From NCBI GenBank assembly GCA_023251095.1, contig JAHEZL010000009.1, positions 1 through 64,000 of the forward strand: DNA of 64,000 bases, given 5' to 3'. The notes under the pieces were generated by a model, which saw only the letters and a program-made list of their open reading frames with translations, was not told the DNA's origin and did not search any database. The stretch comes from Flavobacteriales bacterium. GTDB taxonomy: Bacteria > Bacteroidota > Bacteroidia > Flavobacteriales_C > GCA-002722245. Positions 48,133 to 58,419 of the stretch are shown in pieces. The stretch's first letter is position 1. Each line of letters opens with the position of its first letter. The translations under genes were made by a program, and so were the position numbers.

Positions 48133-49350
48133 TTATCTCAATTTTAATGTTGCAATGGCACATACCGCCAATATGATTCCCACGATCCAAAAGCGTGTTA
48201 CAATTTTAGCTTCGTGATGACCCGATTTTTGGTAGTGATGATGGAGTGGCGACATCTTGAAAATTCTTCTTCCCTCGCCAAATTTTTTCTTGGTGTATTT
48301 GAAATAACTCACCTGCATGATCACCGATAAATTTTCTACTAAAAAGATTCCGCAGATGATGGGAATCAATAATTCTTTTCTGATAGCGATGGCAAAAACT
48401 GCGATGATGCCTCCCAATGATAAACTTCCGGTATCGCCCATGAACACTTGGGCGGGATAAGCATTGTACCATAAAAATCCGATGCAGGCACCCACAAAAG
48501 CACCCATGAAAATTACGAGCTCACCAATATTCGGGATGTACATAATATTTAAATAATCGGCGAATACGGCGTTACCACTCACATAAGCCAAAACCCCCAA
48601 AGTAGTTCCGATGATGGCAGAAGTTCCGCTCGCCAAACCGTCGATACCGTCCGTTAAATTAGCTCCGTTGGAAACTGCCGTTACAATTAAAATCACCACC
48701 GGAATAAAAATCAACCATGCCCATTCCACAGGATCCAAACCAAAAAATTCCACTGCTTTTCCGTAATCCAATTCGTTATCTTTCAAAAACGGAATAGTGG
48801 TTTTCATTGATTTCGTTTCAATAAATTCTCTCTTCGCTATTTGCACTGTCTCTGAAGAAGCTGTTTCCACAGGTTCAGCGATGATTACATTTTTATTGAA
48901 AAACAAAACAGCACCCACAATCAATCCTATTCCAACCTGTCCGATAATTTTAAATTTCCCTTGTAAGCCTTCTTTATTTTTTTTGAAAACTTTGATGTAA
49001 TCGTCCATAAAACCAAGGAAACCAAGGCCAATAGTAGTTACCAGCAAAAGAATGATGTACACATTTTCCAGTCGGGCAAAAAGCAAAGTAGGAATCACGA
49101 TGGCCGATAAAATCATTAAACCACCCATGGTTGGCGTGCCTTGTTTTTTCAATTGGCCGTCCAAACCAAGATCACGTACGGTTTCTCCCACTTGCAATTT
49201 TCTCAAAAGATTGATGATTCTTTTTCCCAAAAACATTGAGATAAACAAAGAAAGCACCATCGCCAACAGTGTACGGAAAGTGATGTACTGGAAAACTCCC
49301 GCTCCGGGAACTTTCATTTCAGCTAAGTATTTGAATAAATAGTATAACAT
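48133..49350 (-). CDS. mraY: phospho-N-acetylmuramoyl-pentapeptide transferase
   Basis: [48 protein letters not shown]. Confidence 0.98.
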   Translation of the reverse strand: MLYYLFKYLAEMKVPGAGVFQYITFRTLLAMVLSLFISMFLGKRIINLLRKLQVGETVRDLGLDGQLKKQGTPTMGGLMILSAIVIPTLLFARLENVYIILLLVTTIGLGFLGFMDDYIKVFKKNKEGLQGKFKIIGQVGIGLIVGAVLFFNKNVIIAEPVETASSETVQIAKREFIETKSMKTTIPFLKDNELDYGKAVEFFGLDPVEWAWLIFIPVVILIVTAVSNGANLTDGIDGLASGTSAIIGTTLGVLAYVSGNAVFADYLNIMYIPNIGELVIFMGAFVGACIGFLWYNAYPAQVFMGDTGSLSLGGIIAVFAIAIRKELLIPIICGIFLVENLSVIMQVSYFKYTKKKFGEGRRIFKMSPLHHHYQKSGHHEAKIVTRFWIVGIILAVCAIATLKLR

Positions 49351-50813
49351 TATCCTTCAATTAATTTTAGTGATTCATCTAATATTTCCAAATCATCAAA
49401 AGGATGTTTCACCCCTTTTATTTCCTGATATTTTTCGTGACCTTTTCCGGCAACTAAAATGATATCTCCCGGTTGCGCCATGGAACAGGCGGTACGGATG
49501 GCCTCTCTTCTGTCGAGAATCGCCAGAGTTTTTTTGTAGTTCACCGCATCCACACCTTTTTTCATTTGCGTGATAATTTCTTCAGGATCTTCAGAACGCG
49601 GATTGTCGGAAGTGAGAATTACTTTATCAGAATTTTCGCAAGCAATTTTCGCCATCACCGGTCGCTTTGCAGCATCACGATCTCCGCCGCATCCAACCAC
49701 CGAAATCACTGTTTCATTTCCTGTGCGAATACCATTAATGGTTTCCAATACATTTTCCAAAGCATCGGGAGTGTGCGCGTAATCAACGATTCCGATGATT
49801 CCGTTTTTCGATTTTACATATTGAAATCTTCCTTCTACCGATGACAAAGCGCTGAGCGAAGTGAGCACCACCATTTTATCTTCGCCCAATAAAACAGAGA
49901 CTGCGTACACCACTAATAAATTATAAGCGTTGAATTTTCCAACCAGTTTCGACCATACTTCGTTGTTGTCAATGTTCAGTAACAAACCCGAAAATCTGTT
50001 TTCCAGAATGCGGCATTTATAATCGGCCATGGTTTTTAAACCATAAGTGTAAACCTTCGCTTTGGTATTGAGCACCATCGTTTCACCATGTTTATCATCA
50101 CTGTTCACCAATGCAAAAGCATCGGACGACAGATGATCGAAAAACATTTTTTTCGCTTTGATGTATTCGTTGAAATCACCGTGATAATCCAAATGATCAT
50201 GGGTGATGTTGGTGAACACAGCACCATCAAATTTCAAACCTGCAATTCTGTTTTGATGAATGGCATGTGAACTCACTTCCATGAAACAATGCGTGCAACC
50301 CTTCTTCACCATCTCACTCAACAAAGCGTTGATTTGAATGGCGTCACCGGTAGTATGTGTGGAAACTAATTTTTCGTTGTTGATTTGATTTTTTACGGTA
50401 GATAGCAAACCAACTTTTTTTCCTGTGCTCTTAAATAAATTATAGAGCAAAGTAGTAGTAGTAGTTTTGCCGTTGGTTCCTGTAATACCAACTAATTTGA
50501 GCTTCTCCGAAGGATTATCAAAAAAGTTAGCCGCAATAATTCCCAAAGAAAAACTGGAATCTTTCACCTGAACGTAAGTCACTTTGTCGTTCATTTCCGC
50601 AGGAAATTTTTCACAAACAATAGCGATCGCACCATCGGCAATGGCTTTCTCAATATAGAGATGTCCATCTGCTTTGGTTCCTTTCACCGCAACGAACAAA
50701 GAAGATTGTTCTACTGCGCGCGAATCAAAACAGATAGAAGTTATCGCAAGTTTAGTAGTGCCTTTGATTTCATCAATGCCTGCTTTGTACAATATGTCGG
50801 ATAATAATTTCAT
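49350..50813 (-). CDS. murE: UDP-MurNAc-tripeptide synthetase, meso-DAP type
   Basis: [27 protein letters not shown] (DNPR motif typical of meso-DAP-adding MurE). Confidence 0.97.
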   Translation of the reverse strand: MKLLSDILYKAGIDEIKGTTKLAITSICFDSRAVEQSSLFVAVKGTKADGHLYIEKAIADGAIAIVCEKFPAEMNDKVTYVQVKDSSFSLGIIAANFFDNPSEKLKLVGITGTNGKTTTTTLLYNLFKSTGKKVGLLSTVKNQINNEKLVSTHTTGDAIQINALLSEMVKKGCTHCFMEVSSHAIHQNRIAGLKFDGAVFTNITHDHLDYHGDFNEYIKAKKMFFDHLSSDAFALVNSDDKHGETMVLNTKAKVYTYGLKTMADYKCRILENRFSGLLLNIDNNEVWSKLVGKFNAYNLLVVYAVSVLLGEDKMVVLTSLSALSSVEGRFQYVKSKNGIIGIVDYAHTPDALENVLETINGIRTGNETVISVVGCGGDRDAAKRPVMAKIACENSDKVILTSDNPRSEDPEEIITQMKKGVDAVNYKKTLAILDRREAIRTACSMAQPGDIILVAGKGHEKYQEIKGVKHPFDDLEILDESLKLIEG

Positions 50814-50814
50814 T

Positions 50815-52863
50815 TTATATCAACTCTATTATTATTTCACTTCCTTTAATTATTTGTGTTCCCGGCAACAAAGATTGTTTTCTGATCACACCTCTGCCTT
50901 GAACTTTCACTACTAATCCCATATTTTCCAAAAGAAAAACTCCATCTTTTAAACCCATTCCGGTAACGTCGGGAACTTTGGTATCACCCAACGCAGGAAC
51001 TACAATTTTTTTCTGATTGGGAATACTTTTCACCGCCATTTTTTTTGCGAGCGCAGCTTCATCTTCCATGGTGGCCGGTTTTAATTTCTCCGCAACTAAA
51101 GGCGATACGCTTGTTTTTTTAAGTTTCGCACTGTCGATCATGTTAGCATAAATACGATCGGAAATTGCTTTGAAAACCGGAGCAGAAACTTCACCTCCAT
51201 AGTATCCGTTTTTACGTGGATCGGAAACAATAACAATGATGGAATATTTTGGTTTATCGGCAGGAAAGTATCCCACAAAAGTAGAACGGTAATGACGCTC
51301 CTCATCTTTTTTACGTGTGTAGCCAAACCAGGCTGTTCCTGTTTTTCCGGCAATTTTATATTTATCGCTTTGAATGGCTTTTGCTGTTCCATTTATCACC
51401 ACACCCTCCAGCATATCTTTTGCATTGGCAATTGTTTTTTGAGAACAGATAGGTGATTTAGAAACTTCGGGATGAAAGGTTTTTATGCTTCCGTCTTTCT
51501 CCACAACGCGTTCCACAAACATTGGTTTTACTCTGTAACCATTGTTGGCTAAGGCATTGTAGAAAGCCAGAGTTTGCAAAGGAGTGATTTCCATATCGTA
51601 ACCATAGGACATGATAGGGAGGGTTAATCCCGACCAGCCCGGTGTTCCCGGACTTTTAATATTCGGTGATGGTTCGCCTTTAATATCCAGATTCAAACTT
51701 TCTGTCAAGCCGAATTTGTACAATCTGTTCACGAAGGCACTTGGATTTTTTCCGTAAAATTCGTTGATCAACATAGAAGTACCAACGTTGGAAGAAACTT
51801 CCAGAATTCTTTTAACACTAATGATTCCGTATGGTCCGTGAGAATCCACAATTTTTTTATCGTAAAAAGTAACGCTGCCTCCTTTGGTATCCACCATGGT
51901 ATTTGCATCAAATTTTCCTTCTTCAATTCCTACCAGTAAAGAAGCGAGTTTAAATACAGAACCCGGTTCTGATTTTTCCATCACCGCATAATTCACATAC
52001 TCCTGGTAAGTTCCGGCCGTATCGGTTGCTTTTAAATTGGCAATCGCTTTTACTTTTCCTGTGGCCACTTCCATCACCACTACACAGCCATGTTCAGCTC
52101 CATGGTATCTTAATTTTCTTAATAATTCCGTTTCAGCAATGTCCTGAATACTCATATCAATAGTAGTATAAACATCGCCACCGTCAATAGGATCAATAGA
52201 TCCGGCATCATCAATTGGCACCCAGATGCCCTCACCGATTTTTCTTTGGTACTGCAATCCGTTTTCACCGCGCAGATATAAATTGAAAGCGCCTTCAATT
52301 CCAATCTGACTTTCTTCGCCTTTTCCTAAAGTACGGGATGCCATTTGGTAGGGGCGTTTGCGTTCGATCTTGCGTGTATAAACCAAACCGCTTTCGTATT
52401 TTCCTTTGTTTTTAAACATTGGAAATTGCTTCAATCTTTTGAACTGAGTGTAAGTCAATCCGTCGTGTAATTTGTACCAGCGCTTTTTTGTTTTTCTGCA
52501 ATGTTCCAGTTCTCTTTTAAATTCATTGGGAGTTTTTCCGCCGAGTAATGCCGACAAGCTATCGCTCAATCCGGCAATGTTTTCATTGAAGTACTCATCG
52601 GTGAGGGCTTTGGAACTGCAATCCATTCCCACCATATAAAAAGTCATGGAAGTAGCCATCAAACTTCCGTCGCTGGAATAGATATCACCGCGGTTTGCTT
52701 CCACTTCACGGTAGTCGGCAATCTTTGCTACTACTGAGCTCTTGATTTGTTTGGCTTGGAAAAATTGGAGGTTGACAGTTTGGGAGATGACTACAGCTGC
52801 GAAGGCGACCATCACAAAAAAAGTAAGATATACTCTCCAAAGAATATCCTTTTTTACATCCAC
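50815..52863 (-). CDS. ftsI: division transpeptidase (FtsI/PBP3 class) with C-terminal PASTA domain
   Basis: EPGSVFKLAS (SxxK), KIAGKTGTAWFG (KTG), C-terminal PDVTGMGLKDGVFLLENMGLVVKVQGRG...GTQIIKGSEIIIEL. Confidence 0.95.
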   Translation of the reverse strand: MDVKKDILWRVYLTFFVMVAFAAVVISQTVNLQFFQAKQIKSSVVAKIADYREVEANRGDIYSSDGSLMATSMTFYMVGMDCSSKALTDEYFNENIAGLSDSLSALLGGKTPNEFKRELEHCRKTKKRWYKLHDGLTYTQFKRLKQFPMFKNKGKYESGLVYTRKIERKRPYQMASRTLGKGEESQIGIEGAFNLYLRGENGLQYQRKIGEGIWVPIDDAGSIDPIDGGDVYTTIDMSIQDIAETELLRKLRYHGAEHGCVVVMEVATGKVKAIANLKATDTAGTYQEYVNYAVMEKSEPGSVFKLASLLVGIEEGKFDANTMVDTKGGSVTFYDKKIVDSHGPYGIISVKRILEVSSNVGTSMLINEFYGKNPSAFVNRLYKFGLTESLNLDIKGEPSPNIKSPGTPGWSGLTLPIMSYGYDMEITPLQTLAFYNALANNGYRVKPMFVERVVEKDGSIKTFHPEVSKSPICSQKTIANAKDMLEGVVINGTAKAIQSDKYKIAGKTGTAWFGYTRKKDEERHYRSTFVGYFPADKPKYSIIVIVSDPRKNGYYGGEVSAPVFKAISDRIYANMIDSAKLKKTSVSPLVAEKLKPATMEDEAALAKKMAVKSIPNQKKIVVPALGDTKVPDVTGMGLKDGVFLLENMGLVVKVQGRGVIRKQSLLPGTQIIKGSEIIIELI

Positions 52864-53226
52864 TTAATTATCGGTTTCAGATTTAACTTCATTTTTTAGC
52901 AGCACTCCTTTTGGTTGATCAACAAGGGGTTTTAAACCAAGATGCTCAGCACTTTTAATAACTTCTGATTGTCGCGTTTTAATATTTACAGTTGTTTTCA
53001 ATTCAATGTCTTCAGCGCGCAATTCATGTAATTCCGTTTGCAAGCGCGCAATCTCTCTGATTGTTCTTTCTACATAATAAGAGTTGGCGATATACACTAC
53101 AGCAACGAGTGTTAAAAAAATAGCGAAAGGCAAAATCGCGTAAGCTCTTTCTTCATTGAGCCTTTTCGACAAGCCTTTTTTAGGAGCCGGTTTTTCTTTC
53201 GCTTCTATTTTATTTTCTTCGCTCAT
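52864..53226 (-). CDS. FtsL-like small bitopic protein
   Basis: single TM then coiled coil; position between rsmH and ftsI. Confidence 0.8.
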   Translation of the reverse strand: MSEENKIEAKEKPAPKKGLSKRLNEERAYAILPFAIFLTLVAVVYIANSYYVERTIREIARLQTELHELRAEDIELKTTVNIKTRQSEVIKSAEHLGLKPLVDQPKGVLLKNEVKSETDN

Positions 53227-54122
53227 GCTTTTTCTGCAATTCTCAATTTTGCACTTCTTGCTCTGCTGTTTATTTTTATTTCTTCGTCTGTTGGCAGCAT
53301 CGGTTTTTTGGTAATTACTTTCAAACCTGCTTTCGGATTTCCGAAAAAATCTTTTTCCACTTCTCCGCTTTCATTTCCTGCCTTCATGTAATTCTTTACC
53401 AATCGGTCTTCCAGGGAGTGATAAGAAATACAAACCAATCTTCCTTTTGGATTTAATACTGTTTCAGCCTGAGTTAAAAAAGCTTTTATTTCTTCCAGTT
53501 CTTTGTTCACTTCAATTCTGATGGCCTGAAATATTTTGGCGAAAAATTTATTGTGATCTGCTTTCGGCGCTAAACTTTCCAAAGCCTTTTTCAAATCGAA
53601 AGTAGTTTTGAAAGGCTGAATTGTTCTGGCGGCGATGATGACTCTCGCTATTTGTCGGCCATTCATGATATCGCCATATTCTTTGAAGATGTGCGACAAC
53701 TGCGCTTCATCGTAAGTATTCAAAACATCTTTGGCAGAAAGTGTAGCGCGGGAATCCATTCTCATATCGAGTTCAGCATCAAAGCGCGTGGAGAAACCTC
53801 TTTCCGCAGCATCAATCTGCCAGGAAGAAATTCCGAAATCGGCGAGGATGCCATCTACACTCATGATTCTGTATAACTTGATGTATTTTTCGAGCTGACT
53901 GAAATTATCGTTCACAAAAATCAAACGCTCATCACCCACTTCATTCTTAGCCGCATCAGGATCCCTGTCGAAAGCAATGAGTTTTCCCGTAGTTAATTTT
54001 TCAAGGATTTTCTTAGAGTGCCCGCCGCCGCCATACGTTACATCAACGTAGATTCCATCAGGTTTGATTTGCAATGCGTCTATACTTTCCTTAAGCATTA
54101 CTGGAATGTGGTAGTTACTCAT
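53223..54122 (-). CDS. rsmH: 16S rRNA (cytosine(1402)-N(4))-methyltransferase
   Basis: HIPVMLKESIDAL, VDVTYGGGGHSKKIL, LADFGISSWQID, ISYHSLEDRLVKNYM. Confidence 0.98.
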   Translation of the reverse strand: MSNYHIPVMLKESIDALQIKPDGIYVDVTYGGGGHSKKILEKLTTGKLIAFDRDPDAAKNEVGDERLIFVNDNFSQLEKYIKLYRIMSVDGILADFGISSWQIDAAERGFSTRFDAELDMRMDSRATLSAKDVLNTYDEAQLSHIFKEYGDIMNGRQIARVIIAARTIQPFKTTFDLKKALESLAPKADHNKFFAKIFQAIRIEVNKELEEIKAFLTQAETVLNPKGRLVCISYHSLEDRLVKNYMKAGNESGEVEKDFFGNPKAGLKVITKKPMLPTDEEIKINSRARSAKLRIAEKA

Positions 54123-54579
54123 TAATATCTTGTGAATCTTTATTTCCCATTACGTCTTCGGCAAGCTTCGCGAAATCAGCATCACTGTTCATCATTTTTT
54201 CGTAAGCTTTTTTCGACCAGATCTCGATCTTATCAGCATAAGCAAATAAAATCATGTCTTTGTCGATGCCTGCATAATCCAATAATTTTTTCGGGATCAA
54301 TAATCTTCCAACACCATCCAACTCCATCGCCGTTGCTCCGTTGTTAAAGCGACGAATGAACTCTCTGTTTTTAATCACGAACTGATTGAGCTTGGAAATT
54401 TTTTCGGTCACCAGTTCCCAATCGTGTTTTTGATACATCACCAAACAGGTTTCCATTCCTCTGTTCACTACAAACCGACCTTCTGATTCGGGAGCACACT
54501 GCTTCTTCAAACCTGAGGGAAGCATCAATCTGCCCTTAGCATCCAATTTGCATTCGTATTCTCCGATGAAGTTTGTCAT
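54115..54579 (-). CDS. mraZ: transcriptional regulator MraZ
   Basis: FIGEYECKLDAKGRLMLPSGLKKQ; second AbrB-like repeat MELDGVGRLLIPKKLLDYAG. Confidence 0.97.
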   Translation of the reverse strand: MTNFIGEYECKLDAKGRLMLPSGLKKQCAPESEGRFVVNRGMETCLVMYQKHDWELVTEKISKLNQFVIKNREFIRRFNNGATAMELDGVGRLLIPKKLLDYAGIDKDMILFAYADKIEIWSKKAYEKMMNSDADFAKLAEDVMGNKDSQDINE

Positions 54580-54623
54580 TCCCTTGATTTCAGACGGTTT
54601 CGTGATTTAAAACGTAAATATAT

Positions 54624-54650
54624 CCACTTTGTCCCACTTTCTACCACAAT
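54624..54650 (-). promoter_or_regulatory. MraZ-box direct repeats upstream of mraZ
   Basis: minus strand ATTGTGGTAG-AAAGTGGGAC-AAAGTGGATA: 10-bp-periodic boxes 45-70 bp upstream of the mraZ ATG. Confidence 0.75.
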
Positions 54651-54797
54651 GTTGATAACTTTTGCCAATAAGCACCTGATAAGGTTGTATCCATTGGGAA
54701 AAGTAGTGTGGGAGAAATTCATTTTAACACCCCTATCACACTATTGACTATTTTCCTATTAATATTTTGCTATTTTTGCTCAAAGGACAAACAGATT

Positions 54798-55562
54798 ATG
54801 GCATACGAAATCAAAGACGACGGCAAGTTCCAATACATCGAAGAAGGTGAAGGAGAAGTAGTGATTTTGCTACACGGACTCTTCGGAGCGCTCTCTAATT
54901 TTGAAGATCTTTTCAATCACTTCAGAGGCAAATACAAAATCGTAATTCCAATGTTGCCATTGTACGATATGCCGCTATTGACAACAGGTGTAAAAACACT
55001 GGCTGAATTCATCAAAAAATTCATCATCCATAAAAAATACGAAAACGTTACTCTGCTTGGTAATTCATTAGGTGGTCACGTTGCTTTAGTTTATGTGGAA
55101 AGATGGCCGAATAAAGTAAAAAGATTGGTACTCACAGGAAGCTCCGGTTTGTATGAAAATGCTTTCGGCGGAACTTATCCGAAAAGAGAAGACAAAGAAT
55201 TTATCCGCGCTAAAACCGCCACTACTTTTTACGATCCTAAACACGCTACCGATGAACTGGTAGAAGAGGTTTATGAAATTGTAAACAACAGAGCAAAACT
55301 GATCAAAGTTCTGGCTTTGGCAAAGAGTGCGATTCGTCACAATACGAAAGACGACTTGCATAAAATCTCTGTTCCAACTTTATTGATCTGGGGCAAAAAC
55401 GACATCATCACTCCTCCTGAAGTGGCGGAAGAATTCAATAAATTAATTACAGGATCAGAACTACATTGGATTGACAATTGCGGTCACGCGGCAATGATGG
55501 AACATCCTCAGGAATTCAATACGATTTTAGATACCTGGTTATCTAAAACACCAATTAAATGA
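54798..55562 (+). CDS. alpha/beta hydrolase
   Basis: ILLHGLFGALSNFEDLF, LLGNSLGGHVALVY nucleophile elbow, CGHAAMMEHP. Confidence 0.93.
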   Translation: MAYEIKDDGKFQYIEEGEGEVVILLHGLFGALSNFEDLFNHFRGKYKIVIPMLPLYDMPLLTTGVKTLAEFIKKFIIHKKYENVTLLGNSLGGHVALVYVERWPNKVKRLVLTGSSGLYENAFGGTYPKREDKEFIRAKTATTFYDPKHATDELVEEVYEIVNNRAKLIKVLALAKSAIRHNTKDDLHKISVPTLLIWGKNDIITPPEVAEEFNKLITGSELHWIDNCGHAAMMEHPQEFNTILDTWLSKTPIK

Positions 55563-56161
55563 TCATTCATTCGGCGGAGTTCACGGTAAGCAACAGCAAT
55601 GTTGCATTGTGTCCCGTTACCAATCTTCCCGAGTACGCATTTATCGGCAGATCCAACGTTGGTAAATCCAGTTTGATCAACGCGCTTACCAATCACAAGA
55701 ATTTAGCAAAAACAAGTTCCACTCCCGGAAAAACGCAATTGATCAATCATTTCCTGATCAATAAAGAATGGTACATCACCGATTTACCCGGCTATGGTTA
55801 TGCTAAAGTTTCCAAAGGAATAAAAGCCGGATGGGAAAAAATGATTTCTGATTTTCTGATCAAACGCCAAAATTTATTGTACACTTTTGTGTTGGTAGAC
55901 AGCAGACATGCCCCACAAAAAATAGACATTGAATTCATCAACTGGTTAGGTGAAAGTCAGATTCCATTTTGCATAGTATTTACCAAAATTGACAAGCTCA
56001 AGAAAAGAGAAGCAATAAAAAACATCGCCGATTATCGTGCTGCTTTGTTGGAATACTGGGAAGAATTGCCTTTCAATTTTGTGACGTCCGCAGAAAAAAA
56101 AGAAGGGTTAAATGAAATTCTCGATTTTATTGAGAATAGTAATCTGGTGTATAAACCATGA
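55559..56161 (+). CDS. engB: ribosome biogenesis GTPase YsxC/EngB
   Basis: AFIGRSNVGKSSLINALTN, DLPGYGYAKVSK, FTKIDKLKK. Confidence 0.96.
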   Translation: MIIHSAEFTVSNSNVALCPVTNLPEYAFIGRSNVGKSSLINALTNHKNLAKTSSTPGKTQLINHFLINKEWYITDLPGYGYAKVSKGIKAGWEKMISDFLIKRQNLLYTFVLVDSRHAPQKIDIEFINWLGESQIPFCIVFTKIDKLKKREAIKNIADYRAALLEYWEELPFNFVTSAEKKEGLNEILDFIENSNLVYKP

Positions 56162-57024
56162 GATTAGTTGTATTACTTGCAATATTTTTTGTTGCTTGTT
56201 CAGGCAATGAAATTCCAAACTCAAAAGCAGAATCCTTACACTCACAAATTTTCACCGATTCATTATTTACTTCTGGAATTGAAGGTCCGGCAATTGATTC
56301 TTTCGGAAATTTATACCTCGTAAATTTTAATCACGAAGGTTCTATCGGCATCATAAAATCCGGTGATTCTCTTCCTCAATTATTTGTTGATCTTCCCGAC
56401 AGCAGCATAGGAAACGGCATCCGCTTTGACCTGCAAAACAACATGTACGTTGCCGATTATAAAAATCACAACGTTTTAAAAATTGATATAAGCACAAAAA
56501 ATATTTCTGTTTTTGCGCACGATTCCTCCATGAATCAACCCAACGATTTAGCGATAATGAAAAACGGAATTTTATTTGCATCGGATCCCAACTGGAAAAA
56601 TAGCAATGGAAAATTGTGGCGAATAAATAAAAATGGAAGAACCTCGCTTTTGGAAGACAGCATGGGAACCACCAATGGCGTTGAAGTTGCTACTGATCAA
56701 AAACATTTATACGTGAACGAAAGTGTGCAACGCAACATCTGGATCTATGATTTGGATGCGCTCGGAAATATCTCCAACAAAAGAAAATTTATCGACTTTC
56801 CCGATGGCGGAATGGATGGCATGCGCTGCGATAAAAATGGAAATTTATTTGTAGCACGTTACGATAAAGGAGTTGTTTTAAAAATCGATCCGGAAGGGAA
56901 AATCATCAGTGAATTCAAGCTACACGGCATGAAACCCACCAATGTTACTTTTTCTAAAGACGAGAAAAAAATATTTGTGACAATGCAGGATATGAAGTGG
57001 GTGGAAGTGATTAACTTAGAGTAA
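56158..57024 (+). CDS. SMP-30/gluconolactonase-like beta-propeller lipoprotein
   Basis: lipobox FFVACSG; EGPAIDSFGNLYLVNF, NGVEVATDQKHLYVNES, DGGMDGMRCDKNGNLFVARY. Confidence 0.88.
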   Translation: MRLVVLLAIFFVACSGNEIPNSKAESLHSQIFTDSLFTSGIEGPAIDSFGNLYLVNFNHEGSIGIIKSGDSLPQLFVDLPDSSIGNGIRFDLQNNMYVADYKNHNVLKIDISTKNISVFAHDSSMNQPNDLAIMKNGILFASDPNWKNSNGKLWRINKNGRTSLLEDSMGTTNGVEVATDQKHLYVNESVQRNIWIYDLDALGNISNKRKFIDFPDGGMDGMRCDKNGNLFVARYDKGVVLKIDPEGKIISEFKLHGMKPTNVTFSKDEKKIFVTMQDMKWVEVINLE

Positions 57025-57033
57025 ATAAATACT

Positions 57034-57552
57034 ATGAGCAAAAAAATTCTAATGATCCTCGCTTCTGAAAATTTCAGAGATATTGAATACATTGTTCCAA
57101 GAGCATTTTTTGAAAAAGCAGGATTTGAAATTAAAACTGCTTCTTCAACAAAAACATCTACCGGAAGATTTGGCTATTCTGTACAAAATGATTTCTTAAT
57201 AGAAGACGCCAAAGCGGAAAATTTCGACGGAATATATTTAGTCGGCGGTGGTGGTTCTATGGAATATTTAGAAAATGAAAATGCTAAAAACCTTTTCACC
57301 ACATTTTTAAAATCCAACAAACCCATCGGTGCTATCTGTATGGCTCCGCGCAATTTTTTGCATTGGGGTTTTCTGAAAGGTAAAAATGCAACAGGCTGGA
57401 ACAACGATGAAGGATTTTCAAAAATGGCAAAGGAAGTCGGCGCTGTTGATCATGCTGAAAAACCGGTGGTGACAGATGGTTTGATTTTAACAGCCGATGG
57501 TCCGGAGGCATCGGAAGAAAGCGCGATTGAGTTTATGAAGTTGTTGAAATAA
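57034..57552 (+). CDS. DJ-1/PfpI family protein
   Basis: KILMILASENFRDIEYIVPRAFFEKAGFEIKTAS; GAICMAPRNF nucleophile elbow. Confidence 0.9.
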   Translation: MSKKILMILASENFRDIEYIVPRAFFEKAGFEIKTASSTKTSTGRFGYSVQNDFLIEDAKAENFDGIYLVGGGGSMEYLENENAKNLFTTFLKSNKPIGAICMAPRNFLHWGFLKGKNATGWNNDEGFSKMAKEVGAVDHAEKPVVTDGLILTADGPEASEESAIEFMKLLK

Positions 57553-57558
57553 ATTGTT

Positions 57559-58257
57559 TTAGGACTTTTTCTTCTCCGATTTCTTCTTCACCAATGCTCT
57601 ATACTTCTCCCCTTCCAGCTCTCTCAGCGCGTCAGCAGCGATCCATTTTGCACTTTTACTTTCTTGTTGTTTGATGCGATAGGCACAAGCAATGGCTTCT
57701 TTGTGCAAAACAACATTTCTTTTTCCAATTTGTCGGAGGGCCCAATTCACAGCCTTCTTCACAAAATTTCTTTCATCGTGCGCTTCTTTTTCGAGGAAAG
57801 GAAGAAGATCTATAAATTTTTTATCTGCTGCTTTTTTATCGTGAACGGCAAGATAAGCCATCAAAGAAAATCCGCTGCGTTTTTCATATTCGGATTTTCT
57901 TTTCGTCCACTCCACTGCTTTTATAAAAGCGAGAGGATGTCTGCAAAATAAGGCAGAACAGGCGCCATCAACCAAATCCCAGGAATAAAAATCTTTGATC
58001 CACGCTTCCATAAAATCTTCATCCACCTGTGCCGGATCAGCAATCATGATGGCTAGAATTTTAGCTTCATGAATTTTACTTTTCCAAAGTTCCAATGCCA
58101 ACTCATGTTGCTTTTTGTATTGCTTTGCATACGAACGCAACACCGGAATTTTTATTCCGAGTGCAGTCTCAGCCTGAATACCAAAATGCGACATTCCGCT
58201 ACGGAATTTCGGATTGGACATTTCTTTTAAATCCTGAATAATTTTCTTTACCATCAT
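57559..58257 (-). CDS. AlkD-like DNA alkylation repair HEAT-repeat protein
   Basis: AKILAIMIADPAQVDEDFMEAWIKDFYSWDLVDGACSALF, AVNWALRQIGKRN. Confidence 0.92.
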   Translation of the reverse strand: MMVKKIIQDLKEMSNPKFRSGMSHFGIQAETALGIKIPVLRSYAKQYKKQHELALELWKSKIHEAKILAIMIADPAQVDEDFMEAWIKDFYSWDLVDGACSALFCRHPLAFIKAVEWTKRKSEYEKRSGFSLMAYLAVHDKKAADKKFIDLLPFLEKEAHDERNFVKKAVNWALRQIGKRNVVLHKEAIACAYRIKQQESKSAKWIAADALRELEGEKYRALVKKKSEKKKS

Positions 58258-58419
58258 CGTAAGTGGTTTACTACAAAGAAAGTTAAAAAAATCTTAGCCC
58301 TAAAAAATCAAACCATACGGGAAAGCTTGTATTTATTAGCCATTTTTTTCATTGCTCCAATTATTTGATAGTTTCGAATCAATTAAAATAATAACTAACG
58401 GGTAAATAACTTTTGTAAA

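Noticed and set aside
54690-54712. TGGGAAAAGTAGTGTGGGA as additional plus-strand MraZ boxes
   Set aside because: The two TGGG units are 14 bp apart, not ~10, so spacing does not fit; the minus-strand AAAGTGG array is the better candidate.
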